Under the pieces are notes generated by a model. That model was not told the origin of the DNA, did no database searches, and saw only the letters and a program-made list of their open reading frames with translations. Position numbers and translations under genes: made by a program. Shown in pieces: positions 22,701-34,700 of a stretch of DNA of 64,000 nt (position 1 is its first letter; each line of letters opens with the position of its first letter). The DNA comes from Dryococelus australis (lineage: Eukaryota; Arthropoda; Insecta; Phasmatodea; Phasmatidae), in contig CM056993.1 of NCBI GenBank assembly GCA_029891345.1, positions 278,148,016-278,212,015 of the forward strand, given 5' to 3'.

Positions 22701-25700
22701 AAAATTGTTATTGAAAAATTATAAATGTTGAATATGAATCTAACACCGCTGTTGCAATTAATGAAAAAATATACAAAGATCCAAAAATACCTATTAGTTT
22801 TGATTATCAGCAATTTTTAGAATAAGAAGTTCCTAAAGGAACAACTGATTTTAACTTTGATACAAAAGATCGGTGTAATAATTTACAATTTGATATGCCC
22901 AATTTTGTAATTGTAGGCTCATATATACATACATACACTCGCAATTAGGCTACCGCCCGGTGGCGAGCTCTCTCAACTATCCTTCACCCAACCAACTCCT
23001 TTTCCACTCCCTTCCTGAATTTATCAACCCCTCTCACAGATACCAATTCCTCCCTCAACACATTCCACTCCTTCACAGACCTCACAGGCATGGACTGCCT
23101 ACCCCGCTCCGTTCTCCTCCACACCCTCTGAAGCTTCTCACTGTTGTTTCCTCTTCCTCTAAACACCCCCTTACTTAGCTTGCAGTGTAGCCCTCCCCAT
23201 CCTCCCTCTTCATGTACCAGCCTGTACATCCTGACTAACCGTTCAACTTTCCTCCTATCCTTCAATGAGCTCCACCCCATTTCTTTCATCATCACTGATG
23301 GCCTATAGTTCCCTTCTTCCTCATCATCCTGCCCTTGCCTTCTCCACCTACCCTTCACCCATCTTGCTGCCTTTCTCTGCACCTTATCCAGTTCTCGCAC
23401 CTCCACCTCCACATACGGGTCCCATACTGCTGCAGCATATTCTAACAGTGGCCGTACCATTGTGCCATACACCTTCTCTTTCACCTCACAGCTGACTCCA
23501 TTCAGCACCCTTCCCTGCATACCCAGAGCCCTTCTTCCCTATGCTACCACCCTCTCTACCTGTTTTTTCCACCTGAGGTCTCCCTGCAGTACAATCCCTA
23601 GATACTTATATTCTGCTGCTTCTCCTATCTCTTGTCCCTCCCATCTGTACATGTCTCTGCTTATCATCTTCTTCCTTGTGAACCTCAATACCTTAAGTTT
23701 TTCTTACATTTATCCTCATTTTATTTTTTCTGGTCCACAACCATATCTTATCAATGTCCGCTTGCAAATTTCTGCCCCCCTCTCCCACCTCAGCATATTC
23801 CACACAATCAGATTTTTCCTCTAATCCCCAAACCCATGTCATTAACCATTATGGTAAATAACAAAGGACCCAGCACGCTTCCCTGTGGTACCCCTGACGT
23901 AACCTCCTCTTCCTCCGATATTGCCTCCCCCATTTTCACCCTCTGCCTTCGCCCCCTGAGAAAGTCCCCTATCCATTCCACTACCCTCCAGTCTGGTATC
24001 AGCGCCTCCACTTTCCTCATCAATGTTCCATGGGGCACCTTATCGAATGCCTTCTCAAAATCTATGAAGCAGGCCCCCACCTGCTTCCCCTCATCAACTA
24101 CCTGCACCAGATCCTCTAATAACCCAGCCAGCTGAGTCTCACATGAGTAACCCCTCCTGAAACCATGCTGCGACTCCTCCAACCAATTCGTATTGTTCAT
24201 TACCCTCACCACATACTGCACCACCAGCCTCTCCATTACTTTTCCTGTACTTGATGTGAGACTCACCGGTCTGTAGCTGCCAGGCCTCCCCCTATCCTCT
24301 CCCTGCTTGTGTATAGGTACCACCATAGCATCCTTCCAATCTTGTGGTAACTTACCCTCTCCTAAGGACTTTTTAAACAGCACTTCTAAATATTTCGCCA
24401 ACTCCTTGCCACCAAACTTTAATGCTGCGTTTCCTATCCCATCTGGTCCCCCTGCCTTACTGCTCTCCAAACCCCTAATTACCTTTTCTATCCCCCACTC
24501 CCTCATCTTAAACTCACTATACACCCCCCGAACACTGTTTGTCCCCCTATCCCAACCCTCCTTTGCCTCAAACACTGACAAGTACTGTCCTTGCAGCATC
24601 TCCGATTTTTCTTGGTCATTTGTCGCATGCCTACCATCCCTTCCTGTTAGCAGAGTGATCCCTTCCTCTCCTCCCCTTAACCGCCTAACATATCTAAACA
24701 ATTTCCCCCATTCCTTGCCTTTTCTTTCTTCCACCATGTTCCCCAGAAATACATTCTTTGCCTGTTTGATCTTCCTTTCAAGCTCCCTACCCTTTTGTTT
24801 CATAATTTCTTTAGATCTTATCATCCCTTCATTTCTCCACTTGGCATGTAATTTTCTGCACTTCTTCTTCATTTTCAAAATCTCCTGTCCATAATATGGG
24901 GGATCTCCCCCAGTCCGTAACCTATTCAATGGCACAAATTTCTCCAACATAACCTCCAATAATCTTCTAACTCCCTCCACAACCCCTCTACACGCTCTTC
25001 CATATACCATTTTTTAAACCTGTCTCTCAGGAAGATTTCTGCCCCCATCTTGTCGCCTCTCCCATACTGCCACACCAACCTTTCTGCCATTTGCACTTCT
25101 CTCATCCTGCCAATCCCAATTTGTACAACCGGAATATGATGGTCGCTTATACCATCCAATACTATTGCACCAACTACAGCATTCCTAGGTCTGACCAACA
25201 CCACATCCAGCACTGACCCACCCTCCTCATTCCATCTCGTAGGTGTTGCTATTATCTGGACCAATCCTCTGTTGGCTAACTGTGCTGCCATTCTCTGCAT
25301 TATGCTACCCATTCCTTCTGCACCCTCTACCCATTTCACCCCTGGCATATTCAAATCCCCTGCTACAACAATTTTCTATTTAATAGAAAAAATGTGCTGA
25401 ATAGCATAAACATGCTGCTATGTTTGATCATTGTAGTGTAAGAAATATTTATGGTAAAAATGGTAGAAATGAATTTTTTCCTAACAAAAACTGGACTCTA
25501 GACATTGAAAATGGTGTTTATCTTAAACAATTTCTTGCTTATAATAATTTTAGAAATTCAAAAACCAAACTAGATACTGGCTATAGAAATAATGAACTTT
25601 ATTATAAACCAACGGTAATCTTAGATGGTGGTATTAATTACTATTCATTTTGGGGACGAAGACCTTTATATGTTATTGATTGTTCTTACAGAAATTCAAC

Positions 25701-28700
25701 TGTTAACGAAAAAACAAATATAAAAATTAGTGTTGATTTTAATGAAAAGGTTGAAGAAGCAGGTACCATTTGTAATGTTGTTTTAATTAGTCGAAGGAAT
25801 CTTAAGATTATTTGAAAGAAAGAATTACTGAAGATTTATAAATTTTTAATATTATTAAATGGAGGAATCAACAAATGGTTTCAATAGTTTAAAACAATAT
25901 TTTAGACTCATAGTTGGTTGGTTACATTTAAAAGTTGTACAAATTTTTAAAAATATTGATGAATTATTTGATCAAATAAAACATTATTTCAATAATTCTA
26001 AATAAGTTTTTTCTTTCTCTTAATAAATTTATTTTCTTTATAAATAAAATAAAAATGCCTGTGTTACCTTGCAGTTTGACGAACATTTTAAAAGGCGATA
26101 GTGGGGCAAAAATTCCTTCCTATAGATTAGATAATGCATCTGAAGATCTTAAAAATATGGTTCGCAAATTTCATTCAAATTTACAAAGCTTACAATTATC
26201 ACTCTTATTAGAAATCATTGACGATAAATATGAGGTTTGAGATATTGGTGAAAATAGAGCAAATAGAAGTTTTTGAAAAAGTAGTAGAGCTTTGAATTTA
26301 AATTATTAATTGTCGTTTCAAAATTTTTACTTGATTTTATCTTATTTTGCTCTTTTTTCTCTTAAATTCTCTTGATTTAGATTGCTCGCTTGCAAAATTA
26401 ATGTTTTCTATAAAACATGAAAATTAGTGGCAGAGACAGTGTGCCTGGAATACCATACCACATTGGTACCCTTGCTCAACAGTTTGGACTAACTGATCTG
26501 TGACACAATCATCCTTGAGCTAATCCGTGGCAGCCATGCCGCGAATGGGATAAAAATTTGGACTCTGGAAATAGTGCAAACAAACTTACCAATGTAAACA
26601 ATGGCTAGGATAGCAGTACAACCAACAGTGCAAATAGCAAGAACGTAAAGTGGGATAGGAGTCAACCACCGCCAATGTAGTGTCGTTATTGTGACACCTA
26701 AGTGTACCATTGGCATGGCAAGTGCCCAGAGTAACCCTACATTAAGCCAGCCACAAATAATGCAAGCAGCAACCCGGGAAACGGGAAGCAGGGGTAAGGG
26801 AGCCAGATGCCCCCGACACCCCAGTCCCGGAGGAAAAGACCAACTTGATGCTGCAACAAGCACCAGTAAATTAGGTCAGTAGTAGTCATTCACAGTTCAT
26901 CCACATTTTAGTGTTCGTTAACGGCCATCATAGCTACACATTAATAGACACAGCCGCATCTCATAATTTTTTACAAACTCATTTTGTGCATCCAGCCACT
27001 CATGTAATCTGTTTAGCTACCATTCAGCACACCAGTACCGCACTAGGTCAAGCAACAGTAACAGTTTGCGTGCGTAACCTAGAGACCATTACTACAGCAG
27101 TTATTACACCAGACATTAGGCAAGCTGCTATCCTGGGTGTACTGTGGCTGACAGACGGAAACACCATAATCGAATCCGCGGCATGTCACATCCACTTTGG
27201 CTTAAAGGAGCAATGCACAGTGTACAACCTTGAACAGCGACCAGCCAATAACATACCAGCTGTTTCACTAACGGACTTTGACAACAATGTACCACCTGAA
27301 TACAAGGCAGCTTATCAGCAGCTCCTCGACGTACGCCAGGACGTCTTTGCAACACACAACACCCTTTGTTGGACCATTGTGGCAGAACATGAAATACCGT
27401 TAGTACAAGACGGGTCTATATACACATCACCGTGTAGTTATTTACCACACCAGGCACGCATCATCAAACAAATACAGGAAACGTTGACTGACGGTGTTAT
27501 TGAACCCACCAACAGCGATTGCAATTACACTCGCACCTAAGAATGATGGCACGTGAAAGTTTTGTGTGAAATTTCTGCCAGTGAAACAGGTGACATGCAG
27601 TCCATTACTGCTGTACATCAGCGTGAAGGACCCACTCAGTTCTCACTGCGAGCTATGGTCATGTCGTCCCTTGGCCTTAAGAGCAGATATTGGCAAGTTC
27701 CCATCAAACTGGAGGACCATGGCAAGACAGCTTTCATGGTCCCTGATGGCAGACATTTCATTTTGTGCCATGCCGTTTGGGCTAAAGTGTGCACCGGTCA
27801 CCTTCCAGGCGAGGATAGTCAGGATGCTGGACGGCCTCATCGGGGAGTTCACACTCGCCTACCTGGGTGATGTGGTGATATGGTCGGCAAGCTGGGAGGA
27901 GCATCTTCACCACCTGTCACTTGTGCTTGAGAGGTTAGCCATCAACAGCCTCATGTGTAACTTCCAAGTGCCACTTGGGAAAGACCAGCATCAATTTTCT
28001 GATGCACGTCATCGATGAAGAAGTCAACAAATCAAATCCCATACGGCTGCGGCTGATCGATGAGGACCCACCATCACGTACGCGCAAACAGCTCCAGAAG
28101 TTATTCGGACTAATAAACTGGCTCTGGGAGCACATCCAAGACTTTGCTGTCATCACCACACCACCGACTGACCTGCTGTCAATGCCACGACGTTTTCAGT
28201 GGGACAGCCCTGCCGACGATACCTTCAGAGAAATTAAGGCGCGTTTCAGATCATGCCCCACCTTGGCGAGGTACAACCTTACCAAACACCTGTAACTGCA
28301 AACCGAAGCCAACCAAGAGGGATTCGGTGTAGCGCTTTACCAGTTTGGTGACAACAGTAAATGTCATGTCATCAACTTTGCCAGTTCCAAGTTCGAACCG
28401 ACCGAGTGGAGGTATGACATTGAGCTTGAGTGTTTGGCCATGGTATGGTCCATCAAAAATTACTGGGCATACTTGGAGTACCACGCGGTTCATACTCTGT
28501 ACAGACAATCGCTGCCTGGTCTGGCTCCACAACATGCGTGAGGCATTCAGCAAGCTGACCCAGTGGGCATTGCTTCGCCAGGCCTATGACTTCGTCATAG
28601 AGCATGTCCCAGGCAGTGAAAACCAGTTGACAGATGCCCTGCCCAGGTCACCAGGCACCGACGACGTGGTACATGACGACGCAGAGTGGGAGGAGATACT

Positions 28701-31700
28701 ACCACCAACCACGCGAGAACTCCTGAGTGAGGTAAGCCTGCAGCAAATCATTGTCACCAACAATGACTTCACTGCAAGCAATTTGTACTATGATGTAGTA
28801 CAAGCGCAACTGGGATGTGCACTTACTCAGGGACAAAAAGACTATTGCGTGCAGGGAGCACCATCCCAATATTAGAGGGCAATTGTTGGAGATAGCACAT
28901 CAGAGCAATGTGACAGGACACCTGGGGATGGAACAGATAATCCAAAATGTAGGGGAGCAAAACTGTACCAAGTGCAAACAATTTAAAGCCAGGTGTGCTG
29001 ACAGGGTGCAGTAGAAGCAACAACCCCGACTGCTGACGAAGCCTTTTAAGATGATGTGCCATGACCTCATGAGACCTTACTCCAGGTCCTCGGAGAGCAA
29101 GCGGTTCATTATAGTGGTCACTGACAATTTCTCAAGGTGGGTCGAGGCCTACCCAGTGAGCAGCCCGTGAGTTAAGAGTATTGCCAAAGTCTTGCAAACA
29201 GACTTTTTCCCCATGTCGGGATACCCGTAAAATTTGCTCACTGACAACGGGACACAATTTACTGGCAGAGATGGAGGGAATTGTGCACCCTTTGGGGAGT
29301 TCGGCATTTGAAAAGACAGATTTACCATCCATGTGCAAATCCCATGGAGCACCTCAACCAGGAATTAAAGATGCAGCTGCAGCTCTGTGTGGGTGATCAG
29401 CACACTATGTGGGCCGACCATCTGCCCACCACCCTCATCACCCTCTGTTGGCATGTCAGTGCAGCAACTGGCAAGTTACCTGCCAATGTACTACTGCGCA
29501 ACAACCTCACCCTGCCGGGTGAATTTGACTGCCATCGGGTAGCTGAAAGTGGGACCCAGTTAGCAGTGACCCGACGTGAGCGGCGTCGGAGAGACACCAG
29601 GAGATGCGTGAGCATCAGGGCAACTACAGTGCATGGTGGCTGCAGAGCACCACGTGGTCACTGCCACAGTTGCAAGTGGGTCGCAAGTATATGTCTGTGC
29701 TCACCCGCAGTCCGCAGATATATCTACGTGGATTTCTTGGCCAAGAGGAGCATGCTGCCCGAGATAACGAGGAGCTTAGGACATACCATTTACCTGGCCC
29801 GGCTTGTGCGGAAGACCATTAGGGTACATTGGGATGACCAACAGCTGGTGACGTTGCTGATTACGCCGCACCAGGTGCCCTATGATGGTGACCCCGCTGT
29901 CAAGCTCTCCGAAGCAGCTGCAGGGGAGGAAGGTGCATCAGAACCTCCGTCAGAGGAGGCTCTAGCAGGGACAGATGACTCAATGACGCTCGGCGCACCA
30001 GTGCCCTACAGAGACCGTGGGAGTAGAAGTCCAGGCAGCACCGACGGTGCGGCACCACCTAGTATCGCCTTCACACCACTAGCACCACTCCAGGCGCACA
30101 TACAGCAAGAAGTACCACAACCTGCATGCATCACGGCACCTGGCATGACGCCCACCGCAACAGAGGTGTCCTCCCCTCCGTTCTTCGTGCTCTCCAGGTG
30201 ACACCCCGGGACTCTTGCCGCTTCGTCGACTGCGTCAGGGTGGTTACGGGGGGTGTCCATGCATATATAAAGAGCCCATTAAGAATGGGGACAGCCAAAG
30301 ATGCCACTATGCAAATTGTGCAGTTCATTTTTATAAAGTGCACATATTTTCATCTCACCTGTTTCACCTACATTTCACACCATTTCAGTGCTCATTTTGT
30401 TTTATTATGTCAAGTTTAATCCAGTGTTTTTATGTTTGATGTAATTTCATTGCAAGTGTTCATTGTTTCTCATGTTAATAAATTGTTGGCGAGCAGAAAG
30501 TAGTGCCTGGCGAGTCGCATGCCACCTCCTCCACGCCACGTGTGCTCACCAGAACTAGTTGCAGCTCAGCATTCGAAGGAGTCGATTGCATCGTGTGTGC
30601 ACACCAGGTGGCATTCAACTGTTTGCAACATCAATCATTTGCAACATCAATCATGTAGAGTTAACTAGTCCTACATACAGTAACCTTTTGCTTTCTCGTT
30701 CCCAGTGTTCAAATTGCCTGGGGAAGCTTAACTTTTACAACTAAGTGCATTTTTGGCTTCGTGCCATTTTCACAGTGTAGCCTTTCTGGCAGGCCATAGC
30801 GCAGAATTCCGTGTAAGTGTTGAATTTTTCAAAGTAGGCGAGATCTCTGGGTTCAATAATCTAATTAAATATTATTTTTGTTCTAGTTTGAGATTGAGGA
30901 ATGAAACTTCAATATCCAGAGTCAGTCTGCAAGGGAAGTAAGCATCATAGTGGTAAGCCCTGGTGTCGCGGAGGTCGAACACAAATCCTTTTAAAATGCA
31001 CCAGCTGTGGGGTCCTCCACGTTGCGAATATGCTTACTGCTTGGGTAACTTTGGGGGTGTTCTTTCGGGCCTATGAGCTGAGGATTTCAACCCCTATGAC
31101 TAACTTCACATTTAATGTTCTGCAGTATGCAGACCTGGTTTTAGTGAAAGAGGTGGCCTTGAAATATCACGAAGCCAGTGTCGCAAGGACCATACCCAGG
31201 AGTTTAATCTCGCTTAAGCAGGATACCTGAGTAGAGAGTGGGCCGGGTAGGTTTTTGTGTGGATACAAAGTCAAGTGATACTGAGGTTACGGTTCTCCGA
31301 TGTATTACCTGCTGGCTGAGCGGCAGCGACACCCTCCTCCTCTCCGGCTGGCTTGATGAGGCGGTCGGCAGCCGGACAGCGGCCAACATTGGTTGCGTAG
31401 AAGTGACGCTAGTGCTACAGAGAAGCTCCTGGGGTATTTGTGGAGGGATTGTTGTGTATGATTCAGGTAGTAAGGTAGGATCAAGTCGTAAGACAGCATT
31501 ATCAAAATGTACCACTAACAAATGTTCTAGTTGGGAGCGTTCTGATGCTCTTGTAGGCGGTAAAAATAACGTATTCTCTCCTACTACCTCAGAGGTAGGT
31601 AAATTAGTTATGTCTCTCTCCAACTCTTTTAGAATCAATTTGAACTTTAATTTATTGCCTCCTTTATTGGAGTAAGGCATAAGGCCAAAATATATGAAAC

Positions 31701-34700
31701 ACTTAAGAAAAATCCAGTTATAGATAACGGCCCTATCGTGTACTTCTAGGAGCACTGTTTTTGCAACGTTATATCCACTTTGTTGTTCCGTGTTCTGCCA
31801 TTACTCAGCGGTGGATGGCACTATCGGCCGTCGCCAGCGGTGAAACAAAGCGTAGGATATTCACGTTGCTATACAGTGGCACATAGGTGTGGTTTCCACC
31901 AAGGATCAAGTGACAAGGATAGATCTCTCTCCTGCCTGGTTGTTCTCTGAGGGCAGAGTAGGATATTATCAGAGGCACTTGATTCTACAAGTGGAAGAGT
32001 TCCTACAGTGTTTTTGACTGCTCCCGATGATCTACCTTCGGCAGATCTTGGTTTGCTTCTTAGTGTGTGTGTATTTGCCTTTGTGGCGGTTTTCGTGGTA
32101 GCCGGCTTCACCTTAAAATGTGATCAATGCAAGCTCTGAACATGAGTACCTTAAGGGTCTATGAGGGGTTTACTAAGGTTAGGATAGAGAAGACGGAGAA
32201 TTAGAATACAAATACAATATGTTTAATGATTACGTATTTCAAAATAAACATGTGGGTGGGTTCACACTCTCTTGAAAGTTAAAATTCAAAAAGAAAATTA
32301 ATCTCCAAATATAATAATGAAAGTTAAATGTTAAAGGCCAGGTGATGGCAACCTGGCTATAATGTAAAGATGTAGTTTGGTGTACAATTGCGATTAGCAA
32401 AAATTAATTTAATCAACAAGCCAATTAACCAAATCCTAATTGAATTGAGGAGGGATGTCCGGAAGGGACCTAATCGAGTCATTAAAGGGGGTCTTCGCCC
32501 AAGTGGTGAAGACAGGTTTGGCTAAGACATTATGGAATGTCCAGAGGGGACGTTGTTGTAGTGACAGACTGTTACCTGGGTGGTGAAGAGGTTGAGAAGT
32601 GGTAAGGGACGACGTCGGCAGGACACTGTGGTAGATGTCGGCGGCTCTCAGGAGCTGCTGGCGAGACTGAGGTAGTGGAAGGCGGTAGTCTTCTGGAGCT
32701 GCTGGAGTCGTCTACGACCTCTGGTTTTCGCAGTCACCGGTGCAGTGTAGGGATCTTGGCTCTTGGCTAACACCTTTGGCTTTCACAGCCGTGAGAAGTG
32801 TCGCAGACTGCCCTGAGGCCTGCTCTGGAACTCATATTTATACTGAAAATTCTAGCTTGGTGGCTCTCAAAATGGTGGAGGGGGATTCATCTCTGCTCCT
32901 AGGGGGTTGGAAGCTCTGATGTCACACATGGGTGCCTGGATCCTTTTCTGCTCGGCCAGAGGCGATGACATATCTTAAACCTCGCCCTCGTGGAGGCCAT
33001 GATTCTCCGTTGGGATGCATGCTGTGGGATGTGGTGCAGTGTTTACATAATGCAACCATCCTGAAGGGAGCAGGCAATCTGGTAGACAGTAAAATCTTTG
33101 GGGAGGGACGTTAATGTGACGACTTCTATGCGAGTGGTGGTGAACAGTAAAAGGTGAGACCACGTGTTAAAGGTCCAAATATGCATGTGTCCCACCTCCA
33201 TTACTGTTATTTGAGGTGTGACTTGCCCATAAGGATTTATGCTTTCCAAGATGGGGCGAAGTCGTTTTGTGGAGGGCACTTTCTAGAAGCGCAGGATGCG
33301 TTATGCATCAGTGTTCACCAATGGTGATGTTTCATCTTGTGTGAGAATAATTACATGTGCATCCACAATACTGTGTCTTTTATTTCAAGCACTGCCTGCA
33401 GACATTTCGGGGTCTGGGTCCCCTACAACCCGCTTCACCTGAATATAACGTCAATCAGTCAGTAAGCAGTATTTTTTAATTAATGGTTCTTACAGTTTAA
33501 GGTTTGTGGGTCAGCCTAAATAGGCCCATGTTATAACGGACGTTAAGTACTACAAGTGAGGGGTATTCATCAATTTCACTGAGGGATTGCATACGTCTGG
33601 GCGGACGGCCTACCACACACTGAGATTCTCCAGCATCAACCATTTTGGCACCATCTGTCGACGATACCTGGCGCCTAGTCGGGTATTCCAAAATCCTCAA
33701 CCTGCTTAACAATGTGCTTACTGTCCCTCAGAACTACCTTTAACCCCAAACCACACCACCACCACGTGCCAACTTAAAAAAAAATAAGTTGCCAAGAATT
33801 TCAACAAATTATCTGTTTGTGTAGGAAAGGGGAAGAAGCTGTGAGTAGGTAATAACAGGAAGATATCGTGATTTAGTGTTCTAACATTGCCATATTTTGT
33901 CATATCATTTAACTGTCATGTCAATATGACAGTAACCCTAACATACCAATACACTATTCTCTGCTGGAATCACACCATGTTGTTTACATAAATTTTTATC
34001 ACCTTTGTTTGTACTGAAGGTAGGAATGTATTTTTCTTTTGCAGGTTGGTTTGTTGGATGTAGATTTGTGTGGCCCCAGCGTGCCATATTTGCTCAAGTT
34101 AGAAGGCAAAGACGTGCATCAATGTCCTGAAGGGTAAGTTAACTACCCAATAACTGACCACACCTTCCAATTACTGCACTGGACTGTATTCAGTACACAC
34201 TGGCAGAGTGCAGCAGGTTCCACTTGTCAGAACTCGCAGTGAGTATAGTTGTCTTTCAATGTTCCAGCTGTCAGTTGCACTTGCAAATTTTGTGGTACAT
34301 ACTGTCTCCAGAGTACGTGTGGCAGTTTATATGGCTGATAAACCAGCACTTGCTTTGGGAAATCACATGTTAATTGCACTTTTCTAGTTTTTAAGGTGCA
34401 TTGAGTGCACAGTGCATTCAAGTGAAATATGCTAAGTGTGATTAGTAATGCCAGTATATACAATTTGCTGATATTTTTCCAATTTTGTTGGGAAAAGTCA
34501 TGGTTCTTAACAATTACACCTGAAATTGGTTGGAGTAGCTCCTTTTGCAAAACAAAAAAACAAATAAGTAATTAAATTTATAGTACAGTGTGTACATGTC
34601 TTTGCATATGTCACTGCCCTTTACGGAAGGTATAAAAGTGTGTTTGATTCTGAGTCGTACAATGAAATTTGGAAAAGAAAGCTGAATATATTTGTGGAAG

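Larger units (their letters stand above)
22931..25376 (-). mobile_element. Non-LTR retrotransposon (LINE) copy 2, 5'-truncated
   Basis: About 2.4 kb on the minus strand. Order: the C-terminal half of an AP-endonuclease (25,354-24,926, with an N-terminal MPGVKW and a SDHHIPV motif), then reverse transcriptase (25,010-23,808), then a C-terminal cysteine-poor tail (23,520-22,984). The 5' part, including most of the endonuclease, is missing. The 3' end is in a TATG-type simple repeat (about 22,925-22,945). It resembles the Jockey/CR1 group. It is nested in the Polinton-like capsid gene. Confidence 0.92.
21854..25815 (+). pseudogene. Capsid-like protein gene of the Polinton-like element, interrupted
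   Basis: The plus-strand reading begins at 21,854. It is open apart from in-frame TGA at 21,923, 22,037 and 22,217 and shifts frame near 22,205 and 22,260. It is cut by a MITE at 22,354-22,595, resumes at about 22,680-22,930 with further TAA stops, is cut by a LINE (22,931-25,376) and finishes at 25,380-25,815, where 131 codons are open from 25,420. Joined pieces would total roughly 420 codons. Phrases such as [12 protein letters not shown] and VIDCS resemble a family of uncharacterised proteins in arthropod genomes that I associate with virus-derived elements, probably a jelly-roll capsid protein. The assignment is from memory of the family and is tentative. Confidence 0.5.
20710..26425. mobile_element. 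Degraded Polinton/adintovirus-like element, copy 1
   Basis: This AT-rich block, unlike its neighbours in composition, holds a divergent pair of broken genes: a PLA2-domain gene to the left and a capsid-like gene to the right. They are followed by a 48-codon ORF, the small terminal gene P and a terminal sequence at 26,320-26,425 shared in inverse with 60,880-60,975. The layout and the domains fit Polinton/Maverick or adintovirus-type elements, integrating dsDNA viruses of animals. No polymerase B, integrase, ATPase or protease gene is visible, so the left part has been lost, possibly at the LINE boundary at 20,708. Another arthropod virus-derived group remains possible. Confidence 0.6.
26427..30660 (+). 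mobile_element. Gypsy-like LTR retrotransposon, degenerate
   Basis: Order on the plus strand: gag remnant with a zinc knuckle, aspartic protease, RT, RNase H, integrase, as in the Gypsy (Ty3) group, where integrase follows RNase H. Each domain carries stops or frameshifts. No 5' LTR is visible: the element starts abruptly next to the Polinton-like terminus. A possible 3' LTR is at about 30,199-30,660. It lies in NUBP2 intron 1 in the sense orientation. Confidence 0.85.

Noticed and set aside
21923..26276. TGA read as tryptophan (alternative code) in the Polinton-like genes
   Set aside because: Several frames in copy 1 are interrupted mainly by TGA, which first suggested reassigned TGA. But gene P of copy 2 has CGA at the position of TGA 26,238, TAA and TAG stops also occur in the same genes, and TGG is used for Trp. 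Simple decay explains it.
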